NCBI RefSeq assembly: GCF_003034915.1
Contig: NZ_PZJX01000043.1
Coordinates: 102,292-166,291, forward strand
Reading direction: 5' to 3'
From: Mesorhizobium helmanticense
Lineage (GTDB): Bacteria; Pseudomonadota; Alphaproteobacteria; Rhizobiales; Rhizobiaceae
Length of the DNA stretch: 64,000 nucleotides
Every line of letters begins with the position of its first letter. The first letter of the stretch is position 1. Positions 35,192 to 43,653 of this stretch are shown one piece after another. The notes under the pieces are model-generated. The model ran no database searches and was not told the DNA's origin. It saw nothing but the letters and a program-made list of their open reading frames with translations. The translations under genes and the position numbers were made by a program.

Positions 35192-35587
35192 TCAGCCTCC
35201 GAATGCCAGTTTGAGCAGGGCGAAGAGCGAAGCGACGCCGACCGCTATGGTAAAAAATGTGTTGAGCGCGATCAGCGCCAGCTTCATGCCCTCGCCATGA
35301 ATATAGTCCTCGATGATCACCTGCATGCCGAGCCGCATATGGTAGAGGCCGGAGATGAGCACCAGCGCCAGGACCAGCGCCACGAACGGATTGGCGAGCG
35401 CCGCGCGCACTTCGATATAGCCATGGCCGTTGAGTGCGATCAGGAATCCGACAAAGAACAGGATCAGCGGGATGTTGGCGATCGCCGTCAGCCGCTGCCG
35501 CCAGAAATGCCCGGTGCCCTCGCGGGCCGAGCCAAGGCCGCGGACCTTGGCCAGCGGCGTGCGCATGTCGGTGTTGGTGCCTCTCAT
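35192..35587 (-). CDS. sdhD: succinate dehydrogenase membrane anchor subunit
   Basis: 131 aa hydrophobic anchor with three membrane helices (about 35-53, 66-84, 103-127). The heme/quinone region HMRLGMQVIIEDYIHGEG between helices 2 and 3 is conserved in alphaproteobacterial SdhD. The start MRGTNTDMRTPLAKVRGLGSA matches homologues; M8 is an alternative. One base after the sdhC stop. Confidence 0.93.
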   Translation of the reverse strand: MRGTNTDMRTPLAKVRGLGSAREGTGHFWRQRLTAIANIPLILFFVGFLIALNGHGYIEVRAALANPFVALVLALVLISGLYHMRLGMQVIIEDYIHGEGMKLALIALNTFFTIAVGVASLFALLKLAFGG

Positions 35588-35588
35588 G

Positions 35589-36008
35589 TCAGGCTCCCCG
35601 CGCCATGTAGCCGGCGATCCAGATCAGCAGCGTCAGCACGATCGAGCCGGCTAGCGTGGCCCAGGCGATCTTCGACGCGGTGTGCTTTTCCAGGCCGGCG
35701 CCGGTGTCCCAGACCAGATGGCGCACGCCGCCCAGCATGTGGTGCATCAGCGCCCAGGTGTAGCCGAACAGCACCAGCCGCCCCAGCCAGGAACCGAACG
35801 CCCAGTTGACCCAGTCGAAGGTGGCTTGCGAGCTCGCCGCCGCCATCAGCCAAACAGCGACCAGCAACGTGCCGAAATACAGCGCGCCGCCGGTGATGCG
35901 ATGGATGATCGACATCGTCATGGTGACCGGCGGCCGGTAGACGCTCAGATGCGGCGAAAGCGGCCGTTCACGTCTGGCAGTTGCGCGGGTGGCTGGTGAT
36001 TTGCTCAT
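35589..36008 (-). CDS. sdhC: succinate dehydrogenase cytochrome b556 subunit
   Basis: 139 aa, three membrane helices. RPLSPHLSVYRPPVTM and SIIHRITGGALYFG are the family signature; heme-ligand histidines lie in WALMHHMLGGVRHLVWD. ATG 36008 follows GGGGGAG; the longer open frame to 36056 is not used. First gene of the sdh operon, with a probable operator about 165 bases upstream (36173-36185). Confidence 0.94.
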   Translation of the reverse strand: MSKSPATRATARRERPLSPHLSVYRPPVTMTMSIIHRITGGALYFGTLLVAVWLMAAASSQATFDWVNWAFGSWLGRLVLFGYTWALMHHMLGGVRHLVWDTGAGLEKHTASKIAWATLAGSIVLTLLIWIAGYMARGA

Positions 36009-36172
36009 GGCTCCCCCAGTTCGACATCTCTGGAGCCCCAGGTGGAAATGCGGCATTGCCGCTTCCGGTTGCGACTTCGGACAGCCGGTTTCTAATGCTC
36101 TTTTTGCACCGCGTCAAAGCCAGAAAACCGTTTCGAAAACGTAATTTAGTCTGACAAAAGCGGCGGTCTTTG

Positions 36173-36185
36173 CTTCAATCGATTA
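36173..36185. promoter_or_regulatory. candidate LacI-family operator upstream of sdhC
   Basis: TTCAATCGATTAG, with the perfect palindrome AATCGATT and a central CG, as in LacI/GalR-family operators. The same motif occurs twice upstream of mdh (63820-63861). In S. meliloti and other alphaproteobacteria LacI-type regulators such as PckR/CceR control central carbon genes through CG-centred palindromes; the regulator here is inferred. Confidence 0.5.
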
Positions 36186-36246
36186 GGGCGCGACCGGGAG
36201 CCGGCGCAATGTTCGCTGCAGTGCGGTAGGTCTATGGAGCTCAAGG

Positions 36247-36457
36247 CCCGGATGTGTCGAGATGCAGGTCAGGCCGAGTCGAAAACAGTGATTACCGAGA
36301 ACCGGCCTACGCCGGCCGTAGCCTTCGGGCGGAGGTGCCTACGAGGGCTTCGGTCGGCGAAGGCCGGAACGGAGCGTACTTTTGGGTGCGTGAGCACCGG
36401 AAGCGCAGGGAACCACTGTTTGCAGGCCGGCCTCACCTGAATATCGGCATGCCCTAG
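36247..36457. repeat. 211-bp family A element with nested 62-bp palindrome
   Basis: Same ends and architecture as 29248-29396, but the inner stem is AAACAGTG (36283-36290) / CACTGTTT (36414-36421), a compensatory change. After ACCGG (36301-36305) a separate 62-bp hairpin element (36306-36367; arms GGCCTACGCCGGCCG / CGGTCGGCGAAGGCC, counting the flanking GG) is inserted, flanked by CCGG. The terminal CTAG forms the stop of the minus-strand gene at 36454. Confidence 0.9.
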
Positions 36458-36816
36458 CGTTTGCAGGCCAGCGGCGTCTTCCCGCCCTTCATCACCAGCG
36501 CTTCACGACCGTCGATCACGATTGCGTCATGCGCCTGGCCGAAACGGCTGCTTTGATTGGCTGGCGAGGCCGGCAGATCCTCGCTGGTGCCGTCCGGGCC
36601 AAGCACGTGGACCGACGTGCCGAGGTTTTCAATTGTCATCTTGCCGCCATCGGCGCAATTGTAGGTCGCTGTGCGCGGCTGCGGCGTCAGATCGGCGGCA
36701 GCGTCGGCCGCGCCCGCATTTCCGGATTTCGGCGCATTGGTCTGCGAGACGCATGCCGCGGCAACCAGCAATGGGCCCAGAACCAGCGTCATCCGAACCG
36801 TCCGGTATAACGCCAT
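36454..36816 (-). CDS. MliC-like lipoprotein (membrane-bound lysozyme inhibitor family)
   Basis: 120 aa. Lipoprotein signal with lipobox LVAAAC (Cys at 23), a low-complexity linker and a small beta domain ATYNCADGGKMTIENLG...ALVMKGGKTPLACKR with two cysteines, as in C-type lysozyme inhibitor MliC/PliC. Start at ATG 36816 behind GGAGGA. Its stop lies in the adjacent repeat. Divergent from the secreted protein gene at 37055. The inhibitor role is inferred from fold similarity. Confidence 0.78.
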   Translation of the reverse strand: MALYRTVRMTLVLGPLLVAAACVSQTNAPKSGNAGAADAAADLTPQPRTATYNCADGGKMTIENLGTSVHVLGPDGTSEDLPASPANQSSRFGQAHDAIVIDGREALVMKGGKTPLACKR

Positions 36817-37054
36817 GAGCTGTCCTCCGCGCAGCAAACCAGCCGCCATGCTAGATCAAGGTCGTTCGGCGACATTCTTAGCCACCTCGACACCGGCCGC
36901 GATGGTGCGGGCAAGCATGGCCGAATGATGGCCACCGGATATTAACCATGTTTGCCGAGACCTTGGGTCAAACGAGGTTGCCCTCTTAACAAAGGTTAAT
37001 AAAAGGTTAATTTCTGATTCGAGGAGGCTTTGCCCCTAACCAAGGAGGGATGCC

Positions 37055-37411
37055 ATGCGTTCGAATTCAGGCAGATCACGCCTTCCGGCGCTTGTCCTAG
37101 TGGCGTTGGCCACCGGTTTCGCCGTGCCGGCGCTCGCGGAAGGCCATCGCGACCGCGTCTATGCCGATTCCTTCGGCAATCTCGTCATCGAGAGCTCCGC
37201 CGGCTACAAGCGCATCCTCGTCGGTGAGGGCAAGCTGGCCAAGGAATTGTCGGACTACACCGGCGCCGGCCAGCCGAGCGTCGTCTATGAAAACGAATCC
37301 GACGATGTCTCCGCCCGCGACTGCTACAGGCCACCGGTTTTCGTGAAGGGCCGCAGCTATATGTACGGCCTTTCCGACGGCGAGATGCCCGAACTCAGCC
37401 CCTGCCGTTAA
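37055..37411 (+). CDS. hypothetical secreted protein (118 aa)
   Basis: Signal peptide with cleavage after ALA (residue 28), then a 90 aa periplasmic domain with two cysteines near the C-terminus (ARDCYRPP and SPCR). It has AAGGAGGG before the ATG. No family recognised; similar short secreted proteins are common in Mesorhizobium. Convergent with the first GGDEF gene, 11 bases apart. Confidence 0.75.
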   Translation: MRSNSGRSRLPALVLVALATGFAVPALAEGHRDRVYADSFGNLVIESSAGYKRILVGEGKLAKELSDYTGAGQPSVVYENESDDVSARDCYRPPVFVKGRSYMYGLSDGEMPELSPCR

Positions 37412-37422
37412 CCTCTACGCCC

Positions 37423-38610
37423 CTACCCCGTATTGGCGACCGGCTGGACCGGGCCGAGCGAGATGCGCACGCGATCGCGCCCGCCGCGCTTGGCCTGATA
37501 GAGCGCTTCGTCGGCGCGCTGCGTCAGGCCGGCGAAGCCTTCGCCTGGCTGAAGTTCGGCAACACCGAAGCTCGCCGTGCAGCGATGATCCTTCGGCAGC
37601 CCTTCGACCGGCAGCGTGCCGAACGCATTGCGCGTGCCTTCGGCGAAGAGCCGGGCGGCGGCGAGGTTGGTTCCCGGCAGGATAATGGCGAATTCCTCGC
37701 CGCCGAGGCGGCCGGTGACGTGATGGTCGGCTGCCGCCTCGCGCAGCAAACCGGCAAAGGCCTCGATGACCCGGTCGCCGGATGCATGGCCGAAATTGTC
37801 GTTGATATTCTTGAAATGATCGAGATCGGCGATGACCAGCGTGACCGTAATACCCTTGCGCGCGGCCTCACGCATGGCGCGCTCGGCATGGCGCTCGAAC
37901 CCGCCCCGGTTGAGCAACCTTGACAGCGTGTCGATCTCCGATCGCGACCTGACCTCGACCAGCACGTCACGCACCATGATGACCAGGATGAGAAGCGCGA
38001 TCGCCAGGGCGAACATGGTGCCGAGCGACTGCGACACCAGGGCGTAATTGCTCTGCAGATAGGCCTGCGGATTGGCGCCCCAGCCGCCCAGCGCGGCGGC
38101 AATGAACGGCTTTGAGACGAATTGCAGGGCGCTGGCGCCCAGAACGGCCATCAGCACATGGTCGAGCCGGTCACGTCTTTGCCTGGACGACCGGACGATG
38201 CCGAGGCCGACGAATTGCATGGCGGCATAGGGAAGCTGGTAGGCCATCATGCGGACCAGCGACTGACGCGGCAGATCCTGCACCGCATAGACGGCGATGG
38301 AGGCCGCAGCCAAGAAGACCAGCATCGGCGTCCAGGGCGGCGCCACCTGGTATTTATGGGCAAGCCCTCCATTGAAGGCGATGGTGGCGCCCAGGAAAAC
38401 CGAGAAGCCCGCGACGACCGCGGGCCGCGCATTGTCGAAGACCGGAATGGCGAATTCGATGGCATAGTAGGCCATCCCGAGCAGATAGCCGAAGGCCAGC
38501 CAGCGCGCCGACGCCCGCCCCACATCGTAGAGCGTGATCGCCATGAAAGCCGCTGCCAGCAAGCCTGCGACGAACAGGTTGATTGCAAGGATGAAGTTCG
38601 CGCCGCCCAT
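37423..38610 (-). CDS. membrane diguanylate cyclase (GGDEF domain)
   Basis: 395 aa: six or seven N-terminal membrane helices (about 1-190) and a C-terminal GGDEF domain with active-site RLGGEEFAII, preceded by VIADLDHFKNINDNFGH. GGEEF is a functional variant, so it should make c-di-GMP; no RxxD inhibitory site precedes it. Start at ATG 38610 is tentative; GTG 38646 adds 12 residues. A close relative with the same layout lies just upstream at 38780-39991. Confidence 0.9.
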   Translation of the reverse strand: MGGANFILAINLFVAGLLAAAFMAITLYDVGRASARWLAFGYLLGMAYYAIEFAIPVFDNARPAVVAGFSVFLGATIAFNGGLAHKYQVAPPWTPMLVFLAAASIAVYAVQDLPRQSLVRMMAYQLPYAAMQFVGLGIVRSSRQRRDRLDHVLMAVLGASALQFVSKPFIAAALGGWGANPQAYLQSNYALVSQSLGTMFALAIALLILVIMVRDVLVEVRSRSEIDTLSRLLNRGGFERHAERAMREAARKGITVTLVIADLDHFKNINDNFGHASGDRVIEAFAGLLREAAADHHVTGRLGGEEFAIILPGTNLAAARLFAEGTRNAFGTLPVEGLPKDHRCTASFGVAELQPGEGFAGLTQRADEALYQAKRGGRDRVRISLGPVQPVANTG

Positions 38611-38680
38611 ATGGTTTTCCACGCCCCCAGCGCGACAGCAAATCACCGATGGCCGAAAAAGACGTTAACGGCAGCCTGCT

Positions 38681-38783
38681 AGAGCATGATGCCGAAAAGT
38701 GTGAAGCGGCTTTCGGACGACATCATGCTCCATCTCTTTGATTTAGAGCCGGATTCAGATTTCCTGAAACCATCCGGCTCTAG
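38681..38783. repeat. RIME-like intergenic mosaic element, copy 2
   Basis: First hairpin AGCATGATG (38683-38691) / CATCATGCT (38721-38729) around CCGAAAAGTGTGAAGCGG; second AGAGCCGGAT (38745-38754) / ATCCGGCTCT (38772-38781). It matches the known rhizobial RIME layout of two palindromes. Its CTAG end (38780-38783) gives the stop codon of the second GGDEF gene. Confidence 0.85.
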
Positions 38784-39991
38784 GCCGAGGATAGGCCGGC
38801 CTTGAGCGCCGCCGCCGGAACGACGACCATTTCTGGTCGCTCCTGGAACAGGCGCACGCTGTCGCGGCCACTTCTTTTGGCCTCGTAGAGCGCCTCGTCG
38901 GCACGGTGCATCAACAACTCCAGCCCTTCGTGGCTGGTGCGGGCCGCGACGCCGAAGCTCGCGGTCACCCTGGTGCCCGGAGGCAGGCCGTCAACGCTGC
39001 CCGCCGAGTGCAGCGTGCGCACGGCTTCGGCGAACAGTCTTGCCGCGGCAAGGTCGCTCAGCGGCAGCAGCACCGCGAACTCCTCGCCGCCGATACGGCC
39101 GGCAACGCCGCGCGCGCCGGCGGCCGACCGAAACTTGGCGGCGAAGTCGGCGATCACGCGATCGCCCGCCGCATGCCCATGCAGGTCGTTGAGCGCCTTG
39201 AAATGATCGAGGTCGGCGAGCACCAGCGCAACCGGCAATCTGGCCGTGATGCAGTGCTGAAGGACCAGCGTCGCGCGCTCCTCGAAGCCGCGGCGGTTGA
39301 GCAGGCCCGACAGCGAATCGGTGTGGGTCTCGGTCTTCAGCGCCTTCATCACGTCGAGCCCGGCCGCGCAGATCAGGCAAAGCGCAATCAGCAGCGACAG
39401 CAGCGCATGCGACAGAAGCGCAGTCGTCCAGTAGGACGAGGTGTAGAGGTCGGCATAGTTGTCGAACCGTCCATGCGCGATGATGACGATCAAGGTGCGC
39501 ACGAAGAAGTTGAGCCCGGAAAGCAGCGACAGCACGAACAGGATCATTTCCGTCGGACCCTCGTTGCGCACCACGCGCAATTCGGCGGCAACGAGCAGGC
39601 TGAGGCCGCCGAAGGCGAAATTGATCACCAGGATCCGCCAGGTGAGATCGGGCTGGGCGAACATGAACCAGCAGAGAGCGGCTAGCCCGCCGCCCGACAG
39701 GACGCCGATCCCCACATAGGGCACGCGCCGCCCATAGCGCGCCACCACCGCGCTGCACAAACAGCAGGAGGCAAGGCTGAAGCATGTAATGGAGAGCAAC
39801 TTGGATGGCATCAGGCCGATGGGCAGTGTGAAGGCCTGAAACAGGAAGCCGGCCGCCGAGAGCGAGTAGGCCGCGGCAAGTGCGACCAGATAGGGGCGAT
39901 GGCGTTGATAAAGCCATAGAACGAGGAACGACGCGCCGAGCGCCAGCGCGATCGTCGGGTTGAGCAACGCTATCAGCAGACCGGTGTCCAA
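38780..39991 (-). CDS. membrane diguanylate cyclase (GGDEF domain), second copy
   Basis: 403 aa: about seven membrane helices (1-215) then a GGDEF domain with RIGGEEFAVL and LADLDHFKALNDLHGH, an intact active site without an RxxD inhibitory site. Same architecture as the gene at 37423, so probably a tandem duplication with diverged sensor region. The TAG stop is formed by the repeat at 38681-38783. The sensor ligand is unknown. Confidence 0.92.
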   Translation of the reverse strand: MDTGLLIALLNPTIALALGASFLVLWLYQRHRPYLVALAAAYSLSAAGFLFQAFTLPIGLMPSKLLSITCFSLASCCLCSAVVARYGRRVPYVGIGVLSGGGLAALCWFMFAQPDLTWRILVINFAFGGLSLLVAAELRVVRNEGPTEMILFVLSLLSGLNFFVRTLIVIIAHGRFDNYADLYTSSYWTTALLSHALLSLLIALCLICAAGLDVMKALKTETHTDSLSGLLNRRGFEERATLVLQHCITARLPVALVLADLDHFKALNDLHGHAAGDRVIADFAAKFRSAAGARGVAGRIGGEEFAVLLPLSDLAAARLFAEAVRTLHSAGSVDGLPPGTRVTASFGVAARTSHEGLELLMHRADEALYEAKRSGRDSVRLFQERPEMVVVPAAALKAGLSSA

Positions 39992-40130
39992 AGGACTATG
40001 ACTTCCCCTCGCTTACGGGAAGACCTTAAGGCGGAAGACCAAACAAGCGGTTAAGCAAATTCGAATATGCCGGAAAGTCGTAGCCGAAAATCGTCAGGCC
40101 GTCGCGAAGAAGCCTTGGAAGGGATCGGCC

Positions 40131-40166
40131 CAAACAAAACCCCGAACCGCATCGCGGCCCGGGGTT
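40131..40166 (-). terminator. rho-independent terminator of leuC
   Basis: Minus strand: AACCCCG (40166-40160) / CGGGGTT (40144-40138) with an inner CGC/GCG pairing, followed by TTGTTTG. About 35 bases after the leuC stop. Confidence 0.85.
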
Positions 40167-40200
40167 CGGTATACGAGAATCCGGACTGCCGCGGCCCGGT

Positions 40201-41610
40201 CTATTTCCACTCCCGAATGTCGACGAAGTGGCCGGCGATCGCCGCCGCCGCCGCCATCGCCGGCGACACCAGATGGGTGCGGCCCTTGAAACCTTGCCGG
40301 CCCTCGAAATTGCGGTTCGAGGTCGAGGCGCAGCGCTCATGCGGCTTCAGCCGGTCGTCGTTCATGGCAAGGCACATCGAGCAGCCCGGCTCGCGCCAGT
40401 CGAACCCGGCGGCGACAAAGATCTTGTCGAGACCCTCGGCCTCCGCCTGTTCCTTGACCAGTCCGGAGCCCGGCACGATCATGGCATCGACATGCGGGCT
40501 GACTTTTTTGCCTTCGACCACCTTGGCGACGGCGCGCAGATCCTCGATGCGGCCGTTGGTGCAGGAGCCGATGAAGACGCGGTCGAGCGAGATGTCGGTG
40601 ATCTTGGTTCCCGGCGTCAGCCCCATATAGTCGAGCGCGCGCTGCTTGGAGGTGCGCTTGTTCTCATCAGTGATATCGTCCGGGTTCGGCACGATGCCTT
40701 GCACCGACACGACATCCTCGGGCGAGGAGCCCCAGGAGACGATCGGCGGCAACTTGGCCGCGTCGAGCACGATGACCTTGTCGAAATGCGCGCCCTCGTC
40801 GGACTGCAGTGTCTTCCAGTAGGCAAGTGCTGCATCCCACGCCTCGCCCTTGGGCGCGCGCGGCTTGTCCTTGACATAGGCGAAGGTCGTCTCGTCCGCT
40901 GCGATCAGGCCGGCGCGCGCGCCGCCCTCGATCGACATGTTGCAGATCGTCATGCGGCCTTCCATCGACAGCGAACGGATCGCCTCGCCGGCATATTCGA
41001 TGACATAGCCGGTGCCGCCGGCGGTGCCGATCTCGCCGATGATCGCCAGGATGATGTCCTTGGCGGTAACGCCTTCTGGCAGTACGCCGTCGACGCGCAC
41101 CAGCATGTTCTTGGCCTTGCGCTGGATCAGCGTCTGCGTGGCCAGCACATGCTCGACTTCCGAAGTGCCGATACCATGCGCCAGCGCGCCGAAAGCGCCA
41201 TGCGTCGAGGTGTGGCTGTCGCCGCAGACGATGGTCATGCCCGGCAGCGTGAAGCCCTGCTCCGGCCCGATGATGTGGACGATGCCCTGGCGGATATCGT
41301 TCTCCGAATAATACTCGACACCGAAATCCTTGGCGTTCCTGGCCAGCGCCTCGACCTGGATGCGGCTTTCCTCGTTCTTGATGCCGAACTTGCGCTCCGG
41401 CGAGGTCGACACATTGTGGTCGACGACGGCCAGCGTCTTTTCCGGATGCCGGACTTTCCGGCCGCTCATGCGCAGGCCTTCAAAGGCTTGCGGGCTGGTC
41501 ACTTCATGGACGAGATGGCGGTCGATATAGAGCAGGCAGGTGCCGTCGTCCTGGCGGTCGACGACATGGTCGTCGAATATCTTGTCGTAGAGGGTGCGCG
41601 GTGCGCTCAT
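40201..41610 (-). CDS. leuC: 3-isopropylmalate dehydratase large subunit
   Basis: Isomerises 2- to 3-isopropylmalate in leucine synthesis, with LeuD. 469 aa of the aconitase fold; [4Fe-4S] cysteines in FIGSCTNGR and CSMCLAMN, and CGDSHTSTHGAFGALA. No leuD or leuB in the window, as usual for rhizobia where leuC is separate. No leader peptide or T-box is evident in the 41611-41800 upstream stretch. Confidence 0.97.
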   Translation of the reverse strand: MSAPRTLYDKIFDDHVVDRQDDGTCLLYIDRHLVHEVTSPQAFEGLRMSGRKVRHPEKTLAVVDHNVSTSPERKFGIKNEESRIQVEALARNAKDFGVEYYSENDIRQGIVHIIGPEQGFTLPGMTIVCGDSHTSTHGAFGALAHGIGTSEVEHVLATQTLIQRKAKNMLVRVDGVLPEGVTAKDIILAIIGEIGTAGGTGYVIEYAGEAIRSLSMEGRMTICNMSIEGGARAGLIAADETTFAYVKDKPRAPKGEAWDAALAYWKTLQSDEGAHFDKVIVLDAAKLPPIVSWGSSPEDVVSVQGIVPNPDDITDENKRTSKQRALDYMGLTPGTKITDISLDRVFIGSCTNGRIEDLRAVAKVVEGKKVSPHVDAMIVPGSGLVKEQAEAEGLDKIFVAAGFDWREPGCSMCLAMNDDRLKPHERCASTSNRNFEGRQGFKGRTHLVSPAMAAAAAIAGHFVDIREWK

Positions 41611-41897
41611 TTGCGTAAATCCGTCGATATGAAAATGGGAAGGGGAGGCACCGGGTCGGCCCGGCGAAAAACGGTTCAGCGAAGTCGGCTGGTCAGAGCG
41701 CCAGAAACGCGCGCGGAGAAACGCGACGGCAGGCGTTTTCTGTCCTGCAGCACGAAACCCTTGTAGGCCGGATCGCCAAAAAGCTCTTCCATGGCGCTGC
41801 TCATATCAATGTTTTGGGTTTTCGGCAATTGGCGGCCGCCTTCGCAGAACCTGGGTTCCTCGCCCCGCAAAGCGGGGGAGAGGAACAATCGCCAGGC
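41611..41897. other. intergenic region upstream of leuC
   Basis: 287 bases without a supported gene. It contains the leuC promoter region and, at 41855-41886, a hairpin GTTCCTCGCCCCGC / GCGGGGGAGAGGAAC of a repeat type. A 42-codon minus-strand frame (41676-41804, starting MSSAMEELFGDPAYKGF) has no ribosome-binding site, so I do not call it. Confidence 0.6.
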
Positions 41898-42551
41898 TTA
41901 CTCAACCACTTCAAACACGAACGTCTTGACCAACGCTTCGGGTTCGGCGATCGCATAGCAGCGGAACCAGGGACTTTCCTCGACCGGCCGCCATTTCTTC
42001 GCCCGCTCCAGTTCGCCGAACACAGCCTGAAACCCGCCGCTCGCAAAAACCTGGTCGCGCACGGTGAAGATGGCGTGGCCGCCCTTTTTCGTGATGCGCA
42101 CCAGTTCATGCAGGCCGGAAGCCGGCGCGTGGCTGATGGTGAACACGCCGGTCGAGAAGAAGGCGCGGAAATGGCCGTCCGGCCAGGGCAGCGGCCCGCC
42201 GAGCATCGCCTGTTTCAGCTCGCTGTAGGCCTGCCGGCTGCCGGCGATCTTGAGCATGTCGTCGGAGAGATCGAGCCCGGCAATGTCGTCATAGCCGAGC
42301 GCCTTGAGCGATGGCCCCGACAGGCCCGTGCCGCAGCCGGCGTCGAGCAGCGGCCCTTCGCCCGCCGGCACATGGCGCGTCACCCAGGCGGCGATCAGGA
42401 ACGGCAGGAGATAGCCGAGCGCGGCGGTCTCGCTGTCATAAGTCGCGGCCCATGCGGCATAGGCGCCAGCCAAGGCTTCCGGCGTCTCGGCGGTGTAGAC
42501 CGAATCCAGCGCGGCATTGGCCTTGTCGACGATCATGGGATTCTCCGGCAT
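41898..42551 (-). CDS. class I SAM-dependent methyltransferase (METTL27-like)
   Basis: 217 aa. SAM motif I LLDAGCGTGLSG at about 67-78, motif II GLDLSDDMLKIA, and a Williams-Beuren METTL27-like N-terminus (YAAWAATYDSETAALGY). GGGGA lies about 7 bases before the ATG; M6 is an alternative. Substrate unknown. Separated from the ABC permease by 38 bases on the same strand. Confidence 0.85.
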   Translation of the reverse strand: MPENPMIVDKANAALDSVYTAETPEALAGAYAAWAATYDSETAALGYLLPFLIAAWVTRHVPAGEGPLLDAGCGTGLSGPSLKALGYDDIAGLDLSDDMLKIAGSRQAYSELKQAMLGGPLPWPDGHFRAFFSTGVFTISHAPASGLHELVRITKKGGHAIFTVRDQVFASGGFQAVFGELERAKKWRPVEESPWFRCYAIAEPEALVKTFVFEVVE

Positions 42552-42589
42552 TGGCTTTCCCCTGATGTAGTGCCGTCTTCGCTTGCCTT

Positions 42590-43402
42590 CTATTCCTCAT
42601 GCTGGCGGCGTAGCCGTTTCTCCAGCGCGCGCAAGGCCAGTGACAGGCCGACGGTCAGTATGAGGTAGATATAGGCGACGATGGAATAGGTCTCGAAGAA
42701 GCGGAACGAGCCGGCGGCGTAGATCTTGCCCATCTGGGTGATGTCGGCGACACCCAGCACCGAGACCAGCGAGGAATCCTTGACCATGGCGACGAAGTCG
42801 TTGCCGAGCGGTGGCAGGATGGTGCGGATCGCCTGCGGAAACACGATCAGACGAAAGCGTTGCGCGCGCGTCAATCCAAGCGCCTTCGCCGCTTCGATCT
42901 GGCCCTTCTCGACCGCCTGGATGCCGGCGCGGAACACTTCCGAGATGAAGGCGGAATAGCCGATGGTCAGCGCCATGATAGCGCGCCACAATAGCGACAC
43001 GTCGCGCACCAGTAGTTCACCGAGGAGGCCGGCGCTTTGCAACGGCGCGGTCAGCGCGTTCCAGGCCGCGACGAAGGCCGGCGCACCGGCAAAGGCGATC
43101 CAGAACAACAGCACCAGGATCGGCACGCCTCGAATGATCTCGACATAGAAGCGGGCGATCTGGCGCAACCACCGCGAATGGGACAGCCCCATCAGCGCAA
43201 CGCCGAGCCCGATAGCCGAGGCCAGCGCAAAGGCGACCACGGTGACGAAGACGGTGATGCCGATGCCCTTGGCGACGGTGGCGAAGACCTGGGCGTAGAG
43301 ATCGCTGGCGGCGATGAAGACGGCTGCGGCCAGCGCGAGTGCGATCGCCGCGGCAAGCCACCAGGGGAAGTCGGTTTTGGAGGTGGAAGATGCGGGAGGC
43401 AT
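42590..43402 (-). CDS. polar amino-acid ABC transporter permease
   Basis: 270 aa HisM/GlnP-type inner-membrane permease with about six helices. The EAA loop reads EAAKALGLTRAQRFRLIVFPQAIR near 180-204. It works with the periplasmic protein encoded upstream at 43654; no ATPase gene is adjacent, so a shared ATPase elsewhere is likely. A palindromic repeat (43437-43593) lies between the two genes. Confidence 0.9.
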   Translation of the reverse strand: MPPASSTSKTDFPWWLAAAIALALAAAVFIAASDLYAQVFATVAKGIGITVFVTVVAFALASAIGLGVALMGLSHSRWLRQIARFYVEIIRGVPILVLLFWIAFAGAPAFVAAWNALTAPLQSAGLLGELLVRDVSLLWRAIMALTIGYSAFISEVFRAGIQAVEKGQIEAAKALGLTRAQRFRLIVFPQAIRTILPPLGNDFVAMVKDSSLVSVLGVADITQMGKIYAAGSFRFFETYSIVAYIYLILTVGLSLALRALEKRLRRQHEE

Positions 43403-43436
43403 CAGGGCGTGCCGACGAAATTGCGTCGCGCCAGGC

Positions 43437-43593
43437 GGCCCCCCTCTGTCCTGCCGGACATCTCCCCCTCAAGGGGGGAGATTGGCAGCTTCGGCCTCGC
43501 CGCCCATTTTTCGGCGCTGAAAATTGGCGAAAGCCAAGGCGACATCCGATCTCCCCCCTTGAGGGGGAGATGTCCGGCAGGACAGAGGGGGGT
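43437..43593. repeat. palindromic repeat, family D, copy 2
   Basis: CCCCCCTCTGTCCTGCCGGA and its inverse TCCGGCAGGACAGAGGGGGG at the ends, with CTCCCCCTCAAGGGGGGAG and GAAAATTGGCGAAAGCCAAG inside. Same family as 31289-31433. It sits between the binding-protein and permease genes, where a stem-loop could set different expression of the two. Confidence 0.92.
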
Positions 43594-43653
43594 GTTCAAG
43601 CGCAGAGTCAGCGCGAGTTTCTGTGCATCACCCCACACCTGCACCAAGACGAA

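Noticed and set aside
41676..41888. 70-codon minus frame upstream of leuC
   Set aside because: Begins inside a repeat hairpin, and the internal ATG 41804 has no ribosome-binding site. Not supportable, though a leader peptide cannot be ruled out.
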